Of a stretch of DNA of 64,000 bases, positions 8,724 through 18,585 are shown piece after piece. The notes beneath the pieces were generated by a model. That model made no database searches, was not told the DNA's origin, and saw nothing but the letters and a program-made list of their open reading frames with translations. A program made the translations under genes and the position numbers. This stretch comes from Streptomyces showdoensis (lineage in GTDB: Bacteria > Actinomycetota > Actinomycetes > Streptomycetales > Streptomycetaceae). Where the stretch lies: NCBI RefSeq assembly GCF_039535475.1, contig NZ_BAAAXG010000013.1, forward strand, positions 124,001 to 188,000. The letters run 5' to 3'. Position 1 is the first letter of the stretch. Every line of letters begins with the position of its first letter.

Positions 8724-8957
8724 GGTGATGGAGATCCTCGCGTGAGGTGGGCGTTCGGTCCCAAGAACCCTTACTCACCACCGACTTGTCCGAATCCCCC
8801 CGAAGGACGGCATCCCCTCCCCCCAGAGGACGACGCTCCTTCGGCCAACGAGGCCGGAACCGCACCGTGCGGCCCGACGACGGTTCCGCGCGGTGCGGGG
8901 CGGGACCCGGTCACAGGTCCGAGGTGACGTCGTCCCCGCGGGGTCGTTGGCCCCTGT

Positions 8958-10943
8958 ATGCAGTCCCCTCAGACGAACGACACGACCGATCGCACCACCT
9001 CGATACCCGCCCCGCGACCGCCCTCCCGGGACGCGGCCGAGGCCGCCCTGGTCGAGCACTACCCCTCCCTGGTACGGCTGGCGCACCTGATCCTGCCGCC
9101 CGACCTCGGCCGCCACCGCCGGGTGCTCGCCGCCCACGCCCTCGTGCAGCGAAGCCTCGGGCGGGCCGGGGGCCTGCCGCGCGGCGGTACGGGAGGGCGA
9201 GGCGCCGGAGCCCCCGGCGAGGCCCGGCGGGTCCCCCGGTCCCGTACCGGCGGGGAGCCCGGAGGGTCCGCCCACGACTGGCTCCGCGCGCGCGTCGTCC
9301 ACGACGCCCTCCGGCCGCCGCTGCGGGTGTCGTTCGGCGCGGCCCTGCCCAAGGTGCTCGGCCTGCGCCTCTTCCCCCGGGCCGGCGGTACCGACGAACT
9401 CGCGCTCGACCGGGCGCTCGCGGCGGCGGCTCCCGCGACCCGCGCGGCGCTCGCCCTGACCGCCCTCGAAGACCTCGCTCCGCCCGCCGTCGTCGCCCTG
9501 CTCCGCGGGGCGGGCGTGGCCGAGGCGGGGCGGGCCGCCGCGGAGGCCGAGCGGCTGCGCGCGGCCTGCGGCCCCGATGTCGCCGAGCTGCTGCGGCGAC
9601 CCGAGTTCGATCCCTGCACGGTCCATCTGCGCCCGACCGACCTGCTGCGCCGGGGGCGGCGCGTCCGGCTGGCCGCCCTCGCGGGCGCCGTGGTCCTGCT
9701 CGCCGGAACCGCCGTCGGCGTCCTCGACGGACCGCCCGCGACTCCCCCGCGTACGGCGGCGTCCGCGGTCTCCGGCGAGGTGGCGACGGGTCTCCCGGTC
9801 CGCGTCCCGGCCGACCGGTGGGCCGACACCTCCCGGGTCGACTTCACCGCCTGGCCCGCGCGCGGCGACCGCGCCGACGACCGGGCCCTGATCCGGCGGG
9901 CGTTGACGGAGTGGACGGGCGGCGGGCCCCTCGCGGCCGGCTCCGAGGCTCCCTCGCTGCTCTACGCGGGCACCGTGGACGGGGCGGCCGTCGTCCTGCT
10001 CCACACCGGCCGCACGCTGGTCCGCTACACCGAACCCGGGCCGGGGCCCGGGAACGGCCGGCCGGCGCTGGTGCGGACCCGGGCCGACGACGGCGACGTG
10101 ACGACGGCGGCGGCCGTCGTCCTCGCGCGGACGGGGAACCGCACCCGGTATCTGCTCGCGCCCTGGGTGGCGGAGGCGGGGACGCGGGACCTCGGTGCTC
10201 CCGGTTCCCCCCTGCGGCCCCTGCGCATGGCGGCGGACGGCGCCACCGAGCCCTTGGCGGACGCCGAACCGACGGCCGCCGCGCCCGGTTCCTGCGCGCG
10301 GGTGACGGCGCTCCAGCTCCGCTCGTCGACGCGGATCGTGGAGGACCACGCCTTCCTCCTCGCCGACCTGGGCGGCCTGGTCCCGGCCCATCTGACCTGG
10401 ACGCCGCTGCCCGTGCCCGGTGAACCGGCGCGCCGGCCGCGCGAGGCCACGGGCCCGCTCGGCCTCGCGGCGTGGGCGCGCTCGGCGTGCTCGCTCGCCC
10501 GGCTCCGGGACGGCGGCGTCCGCTCCGTCAACCGCTGGGAGTACGCCGCGCAGGAGCTGCCCGAGAAGGCGGGGCGCGCGGTGTGGGTCTGCGCGCGGGC
10601 CGACACCTGGGAGGGGCGGGGCACGGCGGACATCACCCTGGAGGTGCCGGGACGGACCCTCCCCGTCACGACGGTGCACCGGACCGCCGCCTGCGGCCGG
10701 TTCGGGCAGGACGTCCTCGCGGGGGCGTACTGGTCGGCGCCCGGCGGAACGCGCTACGTTCTCGCGGCGGGCAGCCGACGGGTCGTGGGCGTCACCGCCA
10801 CCGGTGGCGTCAGCGCCGGCGTACCGGGACGGCTGCTCGCCGTACGCGCCGACGGGGCGGCACCGCTGCGGCTCGCCGGAAGGCTTCCGGAGGGCGCGTC
10901 GCTGCCCGGCTGGACGGACCGTTCGGTGGAGGGCGGCGGGTGA
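8958..10943 (+). CDS. Membrane-anchored protein with sigma-factor-like N-terminus
   Basis: Protein of 661 residues. Residues about 25-230 resemble the helical region-2/region-4 architecture of ECF sigma factors (VEHYPSLVRLAHLILP, then ATRAALALTALEDLAPPAVVALL) but are degenerate and Arg/Ala-rich. One membrane helix (about 237-256, LAALAGAVVLLAGTAVGVL) separates this cytoplasmic part from a large extracytoplasmic domain of about 400 residues that I do not recognise. Proteins of this layout are familiar from Streptomyces genomes, without assigned function. ATG 8958 has a weak ribosome binding site. The sulfotransferase gene follows after 44 nt and is probably in the same operon. Confidence 0.72.
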   Translation: MQSPQTNDTTDRTTSIPAPRPPSRDAAEAALVEHYPSLVRLAHLILPPDLGRHRRVLAAHALVQRSLGRAGGLPRGGTGGRGAGAPGEARRVPRSRTGGEPGGSAHDWLRARVVHDALRPPLRVSFGAALPKVLGLRLFPRAGGTDELALDRALAAAAPATRAALALTALEDLAPPAVVALLRGAGVAEAGRAAAEAERLRAACGPDVAELLRRPEFDPCTVHLRPTDLLRRGRRVRLAALAGAVVLLAGTAVGVLDGPPATPPRTAASAVSGEVATGLPVRVPADRWADTSRVDFTAWPARGDRADDRALIRRALTEWTGGGPLAAGSEAPSLLYAGTVDGAAVVLLHTGRTLVRYTEPGPGPGNGRPALVRTRADDGDVTTAAAVVLARTGNRTRYLLAPWVAEAGTRDLGAPGSPLRPLRMAADGATEPLADAEPTAAAPGSCARVTALQLRSSTRIVEDHAFLLADLGGLVPAHLTWTPLPVPGEPARRPREATGPLGLAAWARSACSLARLRDGGVRSVNRWEYAAQELPEKAGRAVWVCARADTWEGRGTADITLEVPGRTLPVTTVHRTAACGRFGQDVLAGAYWSAPGGTRYVLAAGSRRVVGVTATGGVSAGVPGRLLAVRADGAAPLRLAGRLPEGASLPGWTDRSVEGGG

Positions 10944-10987
10944 GGGACGGGCCGGCGCAGGAGGACGGAGGAGACGGTGGAGCGCGC

Positions 10988-12031
10988 ATGCGGAGTCTGA
11001 CGTTCGTCGTGGGGACCGGCCGGAGCGGGTCGACCGCGCTGTCCCGGATCCTGTCCGCCCACCCCGAGGTGCTGAGCCTGAACGAGTACATGGCCTCCGT
11101 CGGAAGCACCGCCTTCCCCGGGCACCCCGTGGGCGGGGCGGAGTTCTGGCGGGCGCTGGCCGAGCCCACCCCGCACTTCGCGGGGCTGCTCCGCAGCGGG
11201 CTGGCCCTGCCCGAGTTCCTCTACACCCGTCTCCCCGGGGGGCGTTACGACGCCGTCGGCGGCATCCCCGCCCTGTCGCTGATGGTCCTGCCGCACCTCA
11301 CCGACGACCCCGACGGCCTCCTCGACGCCCTCGCGGGCACCGTGTCCGCTTGGCCCGAACGCAGCCCGGCCGCGCACCACCGGGCCCTGTTCGACGACCT
11401 GTGCGGCCGGCTGGGGCGGACCCATGTGGTGGAGCGCTCCGGCTACTCCACCCCGTGGGCCGCCCTCCTGCGCCGCACCTTCCCCGAGGCCCGCTTCGTG
11501 CACCTGTTCCGCGACGGCCCCGACTGCGCCCTGTCGATGAGCCGGCACGTGGGCTACCGCACGATCATCCAGCTGCGGGAGATCGAGGACCGGTGCGGCG
11601 GCACCCCCGTCGCAGAGCTGACCGCCGAGCAGGTCCGCGGCCTGCCCCCGCACCTCGCGGCCCTCCTCGGCGAGACCTTCGACCCCGCGCTGGTCGACGA
11701 CCGGCCCCTCCCGGCGGCCGCGTTCGGCGAACTGTGGTCCACCCTGGTCGCCGACGGCGTCGCCTTCATGGGCTCCCTGCCCGCGGAGCGCGGTGCCGAC
11801 CTCGCCTACGAGGACCTCCTCGACGACCCGGCCGGGGAACTGACCCGGCTGGCCGAGTTCATCGGCGTCACCCCCGACTCGGCCTGGCTCCGGGACGCGA
11901 CGGCCTCCCTCGACTCCGGCCGTCGGGGCGCGGCCCGCACGCTGCCCGCCGGCGAGCGCACCGCACTGGAGCGGGCCTGCGCCCCTGGCGCCCGCGCCCT
12001 GGCCACGGGACGGGGGGAGTTCAGGACCTAG
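10988..12031 (+). CDS. Sulfotransferase family protein
   Basis: PAPS-dependent sulfotransferase-like protein of 347 residues, predicted to transfer sulfate from PAPS to a hydroxyl or amine. The 5'-phosphosulfate loop is the N-terminal GTGRSGSTALSRIL segment (residues 8-21); the 3'-phosphate-binding segment is FVHLFRDGPDCALSMSRH in the middle of the protein. The family is common in actinomycetes, acting on lipids, glycopeptides or cell-wall metabolites; the substrate here is not predictable. ATG 10988 follows GGTGGAG. It is apparently co-transcribed with the upstream membrane-anchored protein. Confidence 0.85.
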   Translation: MRSLTFVVGTGRSGSTALSRILSAHPEVLSLNEYMASVGSTAFPGHPVGGAEFWRALAEPTPHFAGLLRSGLALPEFLYTRLPGGRYDAVGGIPALSLMVLPHLTDDPDGLLDALAGTVSAWPERSPAAHHRALFDDLCGRLGRTHVVERSGYSTPWAALLRRTFPEARFVHLFRDGPDCALSMSRHVGYRTIIQLREIEDRCGGTPVAELTAEQVRGLPPHLAALLGETFDPALVDDRPLPAAAFGELWSTLVADGVAFMGSLPAERGADLAYEDLLDDPAGELTRLAEFIGVTPDSAWLRDATASLDSGRRGAARTLPAGERTALERACAPGARALATGRGEFRT

Positions 12032-12106
12032 CGCCGTGGTGCAACGGACGCGCTTCCGCCGGCCGGGGCCGCGCGCCGGGGCGGGGCCGTCGGCGGGGCG
12101 GGCGCT

Positions 12107-12871
12107 CTAGTCCGCCCCGGTCAGCGTCGCGTACACCACGGTGTTGGCCTGGTAGCCGGTGTCGCTCGACCAGGAGCCGCCGCAGGTGATCAGCCTCAGT
12201 TCGGGGCGGCGCGAGGCGCCGTAGACCTTGTCGTCGGGGAAGTGGTCCTTGGCGTGGAGTTCGACGGCCTCGACCGTGAAGCGGGCCGTGCGGCCGTCCT
12301 GGCGCTCCACGGCGATCTGGGCGCCCCGGGCCAGGGTGTCGAGGCGGTGGAAGACGGCCGGTCCGAACGGGGTGTCGACGTGTCCGGTGACGACTGCGGT
12401 GCCGGGGGCGCCGGGGGTGGTCCCGTCGGCGTACCAGCCGGCCAGGGTGGGGGCCGTCGCGGGCGGGGGCTGCAGCACCCCGGCCGCGTCGAGTTCCAGG
12501 CGCGTCAGGAGGGCGTCGACCCCGATGGCGGGGATCCGGATCCGTACCGGGGGCGATGCGGGCAGCGGCCGGACTCCCGCACCGGGCGCGCCCTGGGCCG
12601 TCGGCGGACGGGCGTCGGAGGCCGTCGACGCCGTGGCCGGCGGGGCGCCGGGGTCGTCGCGCAGCGCCTGGCTCAGCAGCAGGGTCCCGATGAGGGCGGT
12701 CCAGACGAGGGCCTTCGGGGAGGGCGCGCGCCGGGGCTGCGGGCCGGGCCCGGAGTCCGGCCCGGGGGTGCCGGCTCCGCGCCGGTCCGGGCCCGCCCCC
12801 GGCGTCCGGCCCCGCTGCGGGGCCGGACGCCGGGGCGGAAGGCCGCTGCCCGGGGGCGGTCGTATGGTCAT
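12107..12871 (-). CDS. Class F-type sortase
   Basis: Cysteine transpeptidase of 254 residues. It has a Pro/Arg-rich cytoplasmic N-terminus, one membrane helix (about 54-68, ALVWTALIGTLLLSQAL), then the sortase beta-barrel: PVRIRIPAIGVDA, catalytic His in VVTGHVDT, and catalytic Cys in LRLITCGG. No arginine stands between the Cys and the last strand (SWSSDTGYQANTVVYATL), where many sortases place the catalytic Arg; a more distant residue may serve. Start ATG 12871 overlaps the stop of the upstream secreted-protein gene by 4 nt (ATGA), so the two are translationally coupled. The partner is the obvious candidate for joint action, although it lacks an LPXTG motif. Confidence 0.88.
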   Translation of the reverse strand: MTIRPPPGSGLPPRRPAPQRGRTPGAGPDRRGAGTPGPDSGPGPQPRRAPSPKALVWTALIGTLLLSQALRDDPGAPPATASTASDARPPTAQGAPGAGVRPLPASPPVRIRIPAIGVDALLTRLELDAAGVLQPPPATAPTLAGWYADGTTPGAPGTAVVTGHVDTPFGPAVFHRLDTLARGAQIAVERQDGRTARFTVEAVELHAKDHFPDDKVYGASRRPELRLITCGGSWSSDTGYQANTVVYATLTGAD

Positions 12872-13401
12872 GCCGAGGCGCCGGTGCGGGAGGCGCGCCG
12901 GCGGGCTCGGATCACCCCGCCCGCGACCGCGCCGCCCAGGAGCAGGCCGCCGAGGGCGAGCGAGGTGGCGCTGTCGTCGGCCTGGTCGGCTCCGGCGGCC
13001 CAGCCGAAGCCCGCCGCGACGGCGCCGTGCGGCCGGCCGGAGATCTGGTACGTGACGGTCTGCTTGATCCGCGGCGGGCACTTGAGGGTCACGGTGTCCG
13101 TGCCGGAGGCGGCGTCCTCGGGCACCCGGAACTCGCCGGTGAGGACGCCCGGCCGGTTGCCGGCGAACAGGTGGAACTGCCCGGCCACCTCCGACTCGCC
13201 CTTGCCGTAGGTCTCCTTGCCGCAGGCGGAGGTGCTGACGGTGACGGTGCTGCCGGGGTACGCCTTGCCGGGGTTGATGCGGACGGATCCCGTGGACTCG
13301 CCGGCGGCGGGCTCCCCCGCGACGGCCAGGGCGGCGGGTGCGGACAGGGCGAGGGCGCCGGCGACCAGGGCGATCTGGAGACCGTGACGTGCGAGACGCA
13401 T
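12868..13401 (-). CDS. Secreted membrane-anchored partner of the sortase
   Basis: Protein of 177 residues with a Sec signal peptide (1-26, ending PAALA), an extracellular beta-rich domain with two Cys (TSACGKE and LKCPPRI), a C-terminal membrane helix (LALGGLLLGGAVAGGVI) and a positive stop-transfer tail (RARRRASR). The topology is that of a wall-associated surface protein, but no sorting motif is visible. It is translationally coupled to the downstream sortase gene. This gene pair recurs in Streptomyces (from memory); function not established. Confidence 0.82.
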   Translation of the reverse strand: MRLARHGLQIALVAGALALSAPAALAVAGEPAAGESTGSVRINPGKAYPGSTVTVSTSACGKETYGKGESEVAGQFHLFAGNRPGVLTGEFRVPEDAASGTDTVTLKCPPRIKQTVTYQISGRPHGAVAAGFGWAAGADQADDSATSLALGGLLLGGAVAGGVIRARRRASRTGASA

Positions 13402-13919
13402 GCTTTTCTCCTTGTGCGGAGCCTTCTCGGCTCTCCCTATGCGGAGCCTTCGGCCGGCGTGCCTGCGCGGCGTCTGTGCTGTGCTCCGTGCACGAGGGAA
13501 TAACCGGCTCGTGATCTTCGCAACGCGAGCGGCCGGCGCAGGTGTCCCCCGGTCGGGCTGCCGCGGGCTCCGTACGCCGCCGTCTCCCCAGGTCAGTGTG
13601 GGTGTGCGGGGCAGGGAGAAATCGACGGTCCGTCAGTGGCGAACGGGCTAGGGGGCCTTCACCCCAATCCGTCGGACGGGTGCACGGGCGGGCGGACCGC
13701 CGGAACCCGGGGCGGTGCCCCGTACGGGATCGGGCGGGCGGGCCGCCGCAACCCGGGCGCTGCCCCGTACGGGAAGCATCCGGTGACCCGTACGGAAATC
13801 ATCCGCTGCCCCGTCCGGGAATCATCCGGTGACCCGTCCGGCGGCGCATCCGGGGGACGGGGCGCCCGCCCGGGCGATCAGTGGTGGCGGGCCGGAACGG
13901 GCGCTCATAGCTTCGCCGT
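13402..13919. repeat. Intergenic region with degenerate 23-bp tandem repeats
   Basis: A 518-bp gap without a supportable gene. From about 13705 to 13850 it carries degenerate repeats with a 23-bp period; the clearest units are 13778-13800, 13801-13823 and 13824-13847, each opening ATCCGSTGMCCCGTMCGG. Older copies lie before them. The array ends about 70 bp upstream of the beta-helix gene, so it could be its promoter-proximal control region or simply a decaying minisatellite. Confidence 0.75.
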
Positions 13920-14987
13920 ATGACGAAGCGACAGATCGCCCACCTGGCATGCACCGCGGCTGTCGTGGCCTCGGGGCTGGGTGCGGCCGCACCCCAGGAC
14001 GACCGAGTCACGGTGCACCGGGTGAAGCCCGGCCAGTCCATCCAGCGGGCCGTGGACGCCGCACGGCCGGGGGACACCATCCTCCTCGCCCCCGGCACGT
14101 ACCGCGAGAGCGTCCGCATCACCACCTCCGGCCTGACGCTGCGCGGCTACGGCGTCTCCCCCACCGTCCTCGTGCCGGCCGCGGCGCCGGCCGCCGACGA
14201 CGCGTGCGCGAAGGCCGGCAACGGCCTCTGCGTGACCGGCACCCGGGACCGTCCCGTCGAGCGCGTCACGGTGCGCTCGCTGACCCTGAGGGGCTTCGCG
14301 AAGAACGGTCTGTGGGCCTCCTGGACCGACCGGCTGAAGGTCCAGCGGGTGACCGCCGAGCAGAACGGCACCTGGGGCATCGCTCAGGAGCGCTCCGAGC
14401 GCGGGGTGTTCACCCACAACACCGCCCGCGACAACGGCGACGCCGGGCTGTTCCTGGCGAACACCGTCGACGCGGAGCAGGGCGCCACCGACACCAAGGG
14501 CGCGCGGATCAGCCACAACCGGCTGTCCGGCAACCGGATCGGGGTGACCGTGCGGCGGCTGCGGAACCTGACCGTCGAGCACAACGACGCCACCGGCAAC
14601 TGCGCCGCGGTGTTCGTGGTCGGCGACGAGTCCACCCCGCGCGCCGGGGCGATGACCCTGCGCCGCAACCACATCCACGCCAACAACAAGCTCTGCCCCA
14701 AGACGCCCCGGCTGCCCTTCCTGCAGGGCTCGGGGATCGTCCTGACCGGCACCGAGCAGACCCTGGTCGCGGAGAACCGGGTCGTGGACAACGTGGGCGC
14801 CTCCCCGCTCTCGGGCGGCATCGTGCTGTTCAAGAGCTTCGTGGGCGCCCACAACGAGCACAACGACATCCGCGACAACGTCGTGCTGCGCAACGGCACG
14901 GCGGACCTGGCCGACCGGGACACCGGCAAGGGCAACACCTTCCGCGGCAACACCTGCGGGGTCTCCGAGCCCGCGGGGATGTGCTGA
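13920..14987 (+). CDS. Secreted right-handed parallel beta-helix protein
   Basis: Exported protein of 355 residues with a short signal peptide (1-25). The body consists of pectate-lyase/NosD-like parallel beta-helix coils: an opening GQSIQRAVDAARPGDTILL segment and then repeated V-N-x-x-x-x-N-x-x-G-I/L turns (for example HNTARDNGDAGLFL, HNRLSGNRIGVTV, NRVVDNVGASPLSGGIVL). Such proteins bind or cleave polysaccharides; no catalytic set can be singled out. Several Cys (Ala-rich loop, NCAAVF, KLCPK, NTCG, C-terminal MC) suggest disulphides. It is followed 54 nt later by the methyltransferase gene on the same strand. Confidence 0.85.
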   Translation: MTKRQIAHLACTAAVVASGLGAAAPQDDRVTVHRVKPGQSIQRAVDAARPGDTILLAPGTYRESVRITTSGLTLRGYGVSPTVLVPAAAPAADDACAKAGNGLCVTGTRDRPVERVTVRSLTLRGFAKNGLWASWTDRLKVQRVTAEQNGTWGIAQERSERGVFTHNTARDNGDAGLFLANTVDAEQGATDTKGARISHNRLSGNRIGVTVRRLRNLTVEHNDATGNCAAVFVVGDESTPRAGAMTLRRNHIHANNKLCPKTPRLPFLQGSGIVLTGTEQTLVAENRVVDNVGASPLSGGIVLFKSFVGAHNEHNDIRDNVVLRNGTADLADRDTGKGNTFRGNTCGVSEPAGMC

Positions 14988-15041
14988 CCCGGATCTCCCC
15001 CGCTCCCCCACCCACGGCACGACAGCAAAGGCGAGGCATCC

Positions 15042-16091
15042 ATGACGACTGTTGATCCGGCTCCGAGGCCCGTTGACCCGGCTCCGCCGGCCCCCATGCG
15101 GCTGCGGGAGCTCGTGTTCGGGGCGGCCTGCGCCGCCGCCGTCCGCGCGGCCGCCCGTCTGGGCGTGGCGGACGCCCTGGGCGAGGAGCCCATGACCGTC
15201 GAGGAGCTGGCGGTGGCGGTGGAGACCCGGCCGCAGACGCTCCGTCGGCTGCTGCGGGCCCTGTCCTGCCAGGGCGTCTTCACGGAGCTGCCGGACGGCT
15301 CCTTCGCGCACACCGAGATGTCCCGGCTGCTGCGGGAGGACGACCCGCACAGCCTGCGGTACATCGCGCTGTGGTGCACCGAGCCGTGGACCTGGGACGT
15401 CTGGCCGAAGCTCGACGAGGCGGTGCGCTCCGGGCGGAACGTCTTCGAGGACGTGTACGAGAAGGAGTTCTTCCCGTACCTCAACGAGGAGGCGCCGGAG
15501 TCGGCGCACGTGTTCAACCGGGCCATGACCACGTCGAGCCGGCAGTCCGCCCAGGACGTCGCCGAGCTGCTCGACCTGTCCGGGGCTTCCTCGGTCGCGG
15601 ACATCGGGGGCGGTCAGGGGCACGTCCTGGCGAGCCTGCTGGAGCGGCACCCCGGGCTCGAGGGCACCCTGCTCGACCTGCCGGGCGTGGTGCGCAACGC
15701 GGATCCGCGGCTACGGGACGGCGGTGCGCTGGCCTCCCGGGTCCGGGTCGTGGCCGGTGACTGCCGCGAGGACATCCCGGTCCGCGCGGACGTGTACATC
15801 ATCAAGAACATCCTGGAGTGGGACGACGACAGCACCCGCCGGGCGCTGGCCAACGTCCGGCGGGCGGCGCCGTCCGGCGCCCGGGTGGTCGTGATCGAGA
15901 ACCTGGTGGACGACACCCCGTCGATGCGGTTCACGACGGCCATGGACCTGCTGCTGCTCCTCAACGTGGGCGGGGCGAAGCACACCCGGCAGAGCATGGT
16001 CGACCGGCTGACCGACGCGGGGCTCGTCATCGACGACATCCGTCCGGTCAACGCCTACCTGCACGCCTTCGAGTGCACGGTCCCGTCCTGA
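15042..16091 (+). CDS. O-methyltransferase beside the spore-pigment operon
   Basis: SAM-dependent O-methyltransferase of 349 residues, similar to polyketide methyltransferases. It has a winged-helix dimerisation domain (about 20-110), SAM motif VADIGGGQGH (about 186-195), an acidic LLDLPGV strand, and the IIKNILEWDDD segment near the active site, where the usual catalytic His after the hydrophobic stretch is replaced (NILEWDD instead of xxLHDWDD). The missing His suggests either a different base or a non-O-methylating role. ATG 15042 follows AGGCGAGG. It is convergent with the whiE-like operon, separated by a strong hairpin; a role in modifying the spore pigment is plausible but unproven. Confidence 0.85.
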   Translation: MTTVDPAPRPVDPAPPAPMRLRELVFGAACAAAVRAAARLGVADALGEEPMTVEELAVAVETRPQTLRRLLRALSCQGVFTELPDGSFAHTEMSRLLREDDPHSLRYIALWCTEPWTWDVWPKLDEAVRSGRNVFEDVYEKEFFPYLNEEAPESAHVFNRAMTTSSRQSAQDVAELLDLSGASSVADIGGGQGHVLASLLERHPGLEGTLLDLPGVVRNADPRLRDGGALASRVRVVAGDCREDIPVRADVYIIKNILEWDDDSTRRALANVRRAAPSGARVVVIENLVDDTPSMRFTTAMDLLLLLNVGGAKHTRQSMVDRLTDAGLVIDDIRPVNAYLHAFECTVPS

Positions 16092-16140
16092 CGTCCCCCT
16101 GACGTCCTCCCCGGCGTCCTGACGACCGACGTCCCCCCGA

Positions 16141-16192
16141 CGTCCCTGGGCCGCCCGCTCCGCGTCTGTCGCGGAGGGGCGGCCCAGGGACG
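16141..16192. terminator. Strong bidirectional terminator
   Basis: Long inverted repeat (16141-16164 and 16170-16192) with one bulged base and a 5-nt loop, about 23 paired positions. It lies between the convergent methyltransferase gene and the last gene of the spore-pigment operon and can serve both. Confidence 0.9.
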
Positions 16193-16209
16193 TTCGGCCG
16201 GTGGCCCGG

Positions 16210-16542
16210 TCAGGAGCCGGCGTCCCGATCCCACCGGTAGAAGCAGTGCGCCATGGCGTCCTTGGGGCTGCGCCAGGTCTCCGGGTCGTACGCGCTGACG
16301 TACGCCGCCAGCTTCTCGCTGGTGTCGCGGAACTCGGGGTGCCCGGTCAGCCGCGCGATGGCCGGCGACGGGTCCCGCTCCGACTCGATGAGGTGGAGGT
16401 AGACGTCACCGAACTGGAAGAGGCTCCGTCGGTGGACGCCGACCAGGTGCGGGAGTTCGCCCCGGTCGGAGGCGGCGAACACGTCGGCGATGGCCGGCGC
16501 CGAGCCGGGTGCCATGCGGGCGACGATCAGGGCGTGGTGCAT
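16210..16542 (-). CDS. whiE-ORFVII: TcmI-type polyketide cyclase (WhiE ORFVII-like)
   Basis: Cyclase of 110 residues of the TcmI family, a ferredoxin-like fold that directs a late ring closure of the aromatic polyketide. Typical features are MHHALIVARMAPGS at the start, the DRGELPHLVGVHRRSLFQFGDVYLHL core and the C-terminal AHCFYRWD. GGAAGGA is placed before ATG 16542. It is the last gene of the operon, 29 nt after the aromatase/cyclase gene. The order and sizes match whiE ORFVII of S. coelicolor. Confidence 0.9.
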   Translation of the reverse strand: MHHALIVARMAPGSAPAIADVFAASDRGELPHLVGVHRRSLFQFGDVYLHLIESERDPSPAIARLTGHPEFRDTSEKLAAYVSAYDPETWRSPKDAMAHCFYRWDRDAGS

Positions 16543-16571
16543 CGAGTGTCCTTCCTGGTTCCTGGAGACGG

Positions 16572-17310
<739 letters not shown>

Positions 17311-17337
17311 GTGCGTTCTCTCCTTTTCCGCCCGGTC

Positions 17338-18585
17338 CTACCGGGCGGAGTCGCCACCGCGGCGCACTACCAGCGCCGCGTTGGATCCCATGAGTCCCCT
17401 GCTGAGGACGAGGGCCGTGCGCAGCTCGGCGGGGCGAGCCTGGGACACCACCAGATCGAGGTCGTGGCAGATGTCGAACACGTGGGGGGTGGGGGGCACC
17501 TGGCCGTGTTCCATGGCGAGGACCGCGGCCGCGGTGTCCAGGACGGGTGCCGCGCAGTAGGCGCGTCCGATGCCGGTCTTCGGCGCCGTGACGGGCACCC
17601 GGGCGGCGTGGGCGCCGAGGGCGTCGGCGATCGCCAGCGCCTCGGCGCGGTCCGCCGCCGGTACGCCGAGGGCGTCGGCGAAGACGACGTCGATCTCCTC
17701 CGGGGCGCAGCCGGCCTCCTCCAGGGCGACCTGGATCGCGCGGGCGAGGCCCTCCCGGGACTCGGCCCAGCGCGAGGCGCCGGTGAAGGTGGCGCCGTGG
17801 CCGGCCACGATCGCCCGGACGGGCGCTCCCCGGTCGAGGGCGCGATGCTCGTCCTCCACGACGAGCATCGCGCCGCCCTCCGCGGGGGCGAAGCCGCAGG
17901 CCGCCGCCGTGAAGGGGCGGTAGGCGCGGTCCGCCTCCTCGGCGGTGCTGAGCTCGGCGTAGCCGAGCTGGCAGGCCATCGAGTACGGGGCGAGGGGGGC
18001 CTCGGCGGAGCCGACCACGACCGCGTCGGTCCCGCGCCGTACGGCCCGGGCGGCGTGGGCGAGGGAGTCCAGGCCGCCCGCCTCGTCGCTGGCGACGACG
18101 CCGCAGGGTCCCTTGAAGCCGCCCCGGATGGAGATCTGGCCGGTGCTGGCGGCGTAGAACCAGGCGATGGACTGGTACGGGCCGACGAACTTGGAGCCCT
18201 GTCCCCACAGCTTCTGCAGCTCGCGCTGGCCGAACTCACCGCCGCCGGAGCCGGCGGCGGTGACGACGCCGATGGAGAAGGGCTCCTCGGGGTCGTCGCG
18301 GCCGAGGCCGGCGTCGTCGAGGGCGAGCGAGGCCGCCGCCATGGCGAAGTGGGTGAACCGGTCGGTCTGGACGAGGAAGCGTTCCTCGATGAGGGTCGAG
18401 GCGTCGAAGGACCGGACCTCGCCCGCGATCTTGAGCGGCAGGTCCTCGCAGCCCTCGCGGGTGATCCGGTCCAGGACGCTCAGTCCTTCGCGGACGGACT
18501 TCCAGTAGGCGTCGGCGCTCAGTCCGTTGGGAGCGGTCACGCCGATCCCGGTGACGGCCGCGCGCCTCGGGTGCTCCGTGCTCAT
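17338..18585 (-). CDS. whiE-ORFIV: Ketosynthase chain-length factor, KS-beta (WhiE ORFIV-like)
   Basis: Chain-length factor of 415 residues that dimerises with KS-alpha and fixes polyketide length. It has the thiolase fold without the catalytic Cys: the position equivalent to the KS-alpha Cys lies in [12 protein letters not shown], where the residue is Glu. Family members I remember usually have Gln there (xxQAGGLDA), the residue linked to malonyl-ACP decarboxylation. The ATG start overlaps the KS-alpha stop by 4 nt (ATGA), ensuring equimolar expression. The first half of the protein is otherwise unremarkable. Confidence 0.95.
   Translation of the reverse strand: MSTEHPRRAAVTGIGVTAPNGLSADAYWKSVREGLSVLDRITREGCEDLPLKIAGEVRSFDASTLIEERFLVQTDRFTHFAMAAASLALDDAGLGRDDPEEPFSIGVVTAAGSGGGEFGQRELQKLWGQGSKFVGPYQSIAWFYAASTGQISIRGGFKGPCGVVASDEAGGLDSLAHAARAVRRGTDAVVVGSAEAPLAPYSMACQLGYAELSTAEEADRAYRPFTAAACGFAPAEGGAMLVVEDEHRALDRGAPVRAIVAGHGATFTGASRWAESREGLARAIQVALEEAGCAPEEIDVVFADALGVPAADRAEALAIADALGAHAARVPVTAPKTGIGRAYCAAPVLDTAAAVLAMEHGQVPPTPHVFDICHDLDLVVSQARPAELRTALVLSRGLMGSNAALVVRRGGDSAR

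Noticed and set aside
6729..8927. Plus-strand frame of 732 codons over the TAP-type peptidase
   Set aside because: It runs antisense through a gene with a signal peptide and full catalytic motifs; its composition is typical of antisense GC frames.
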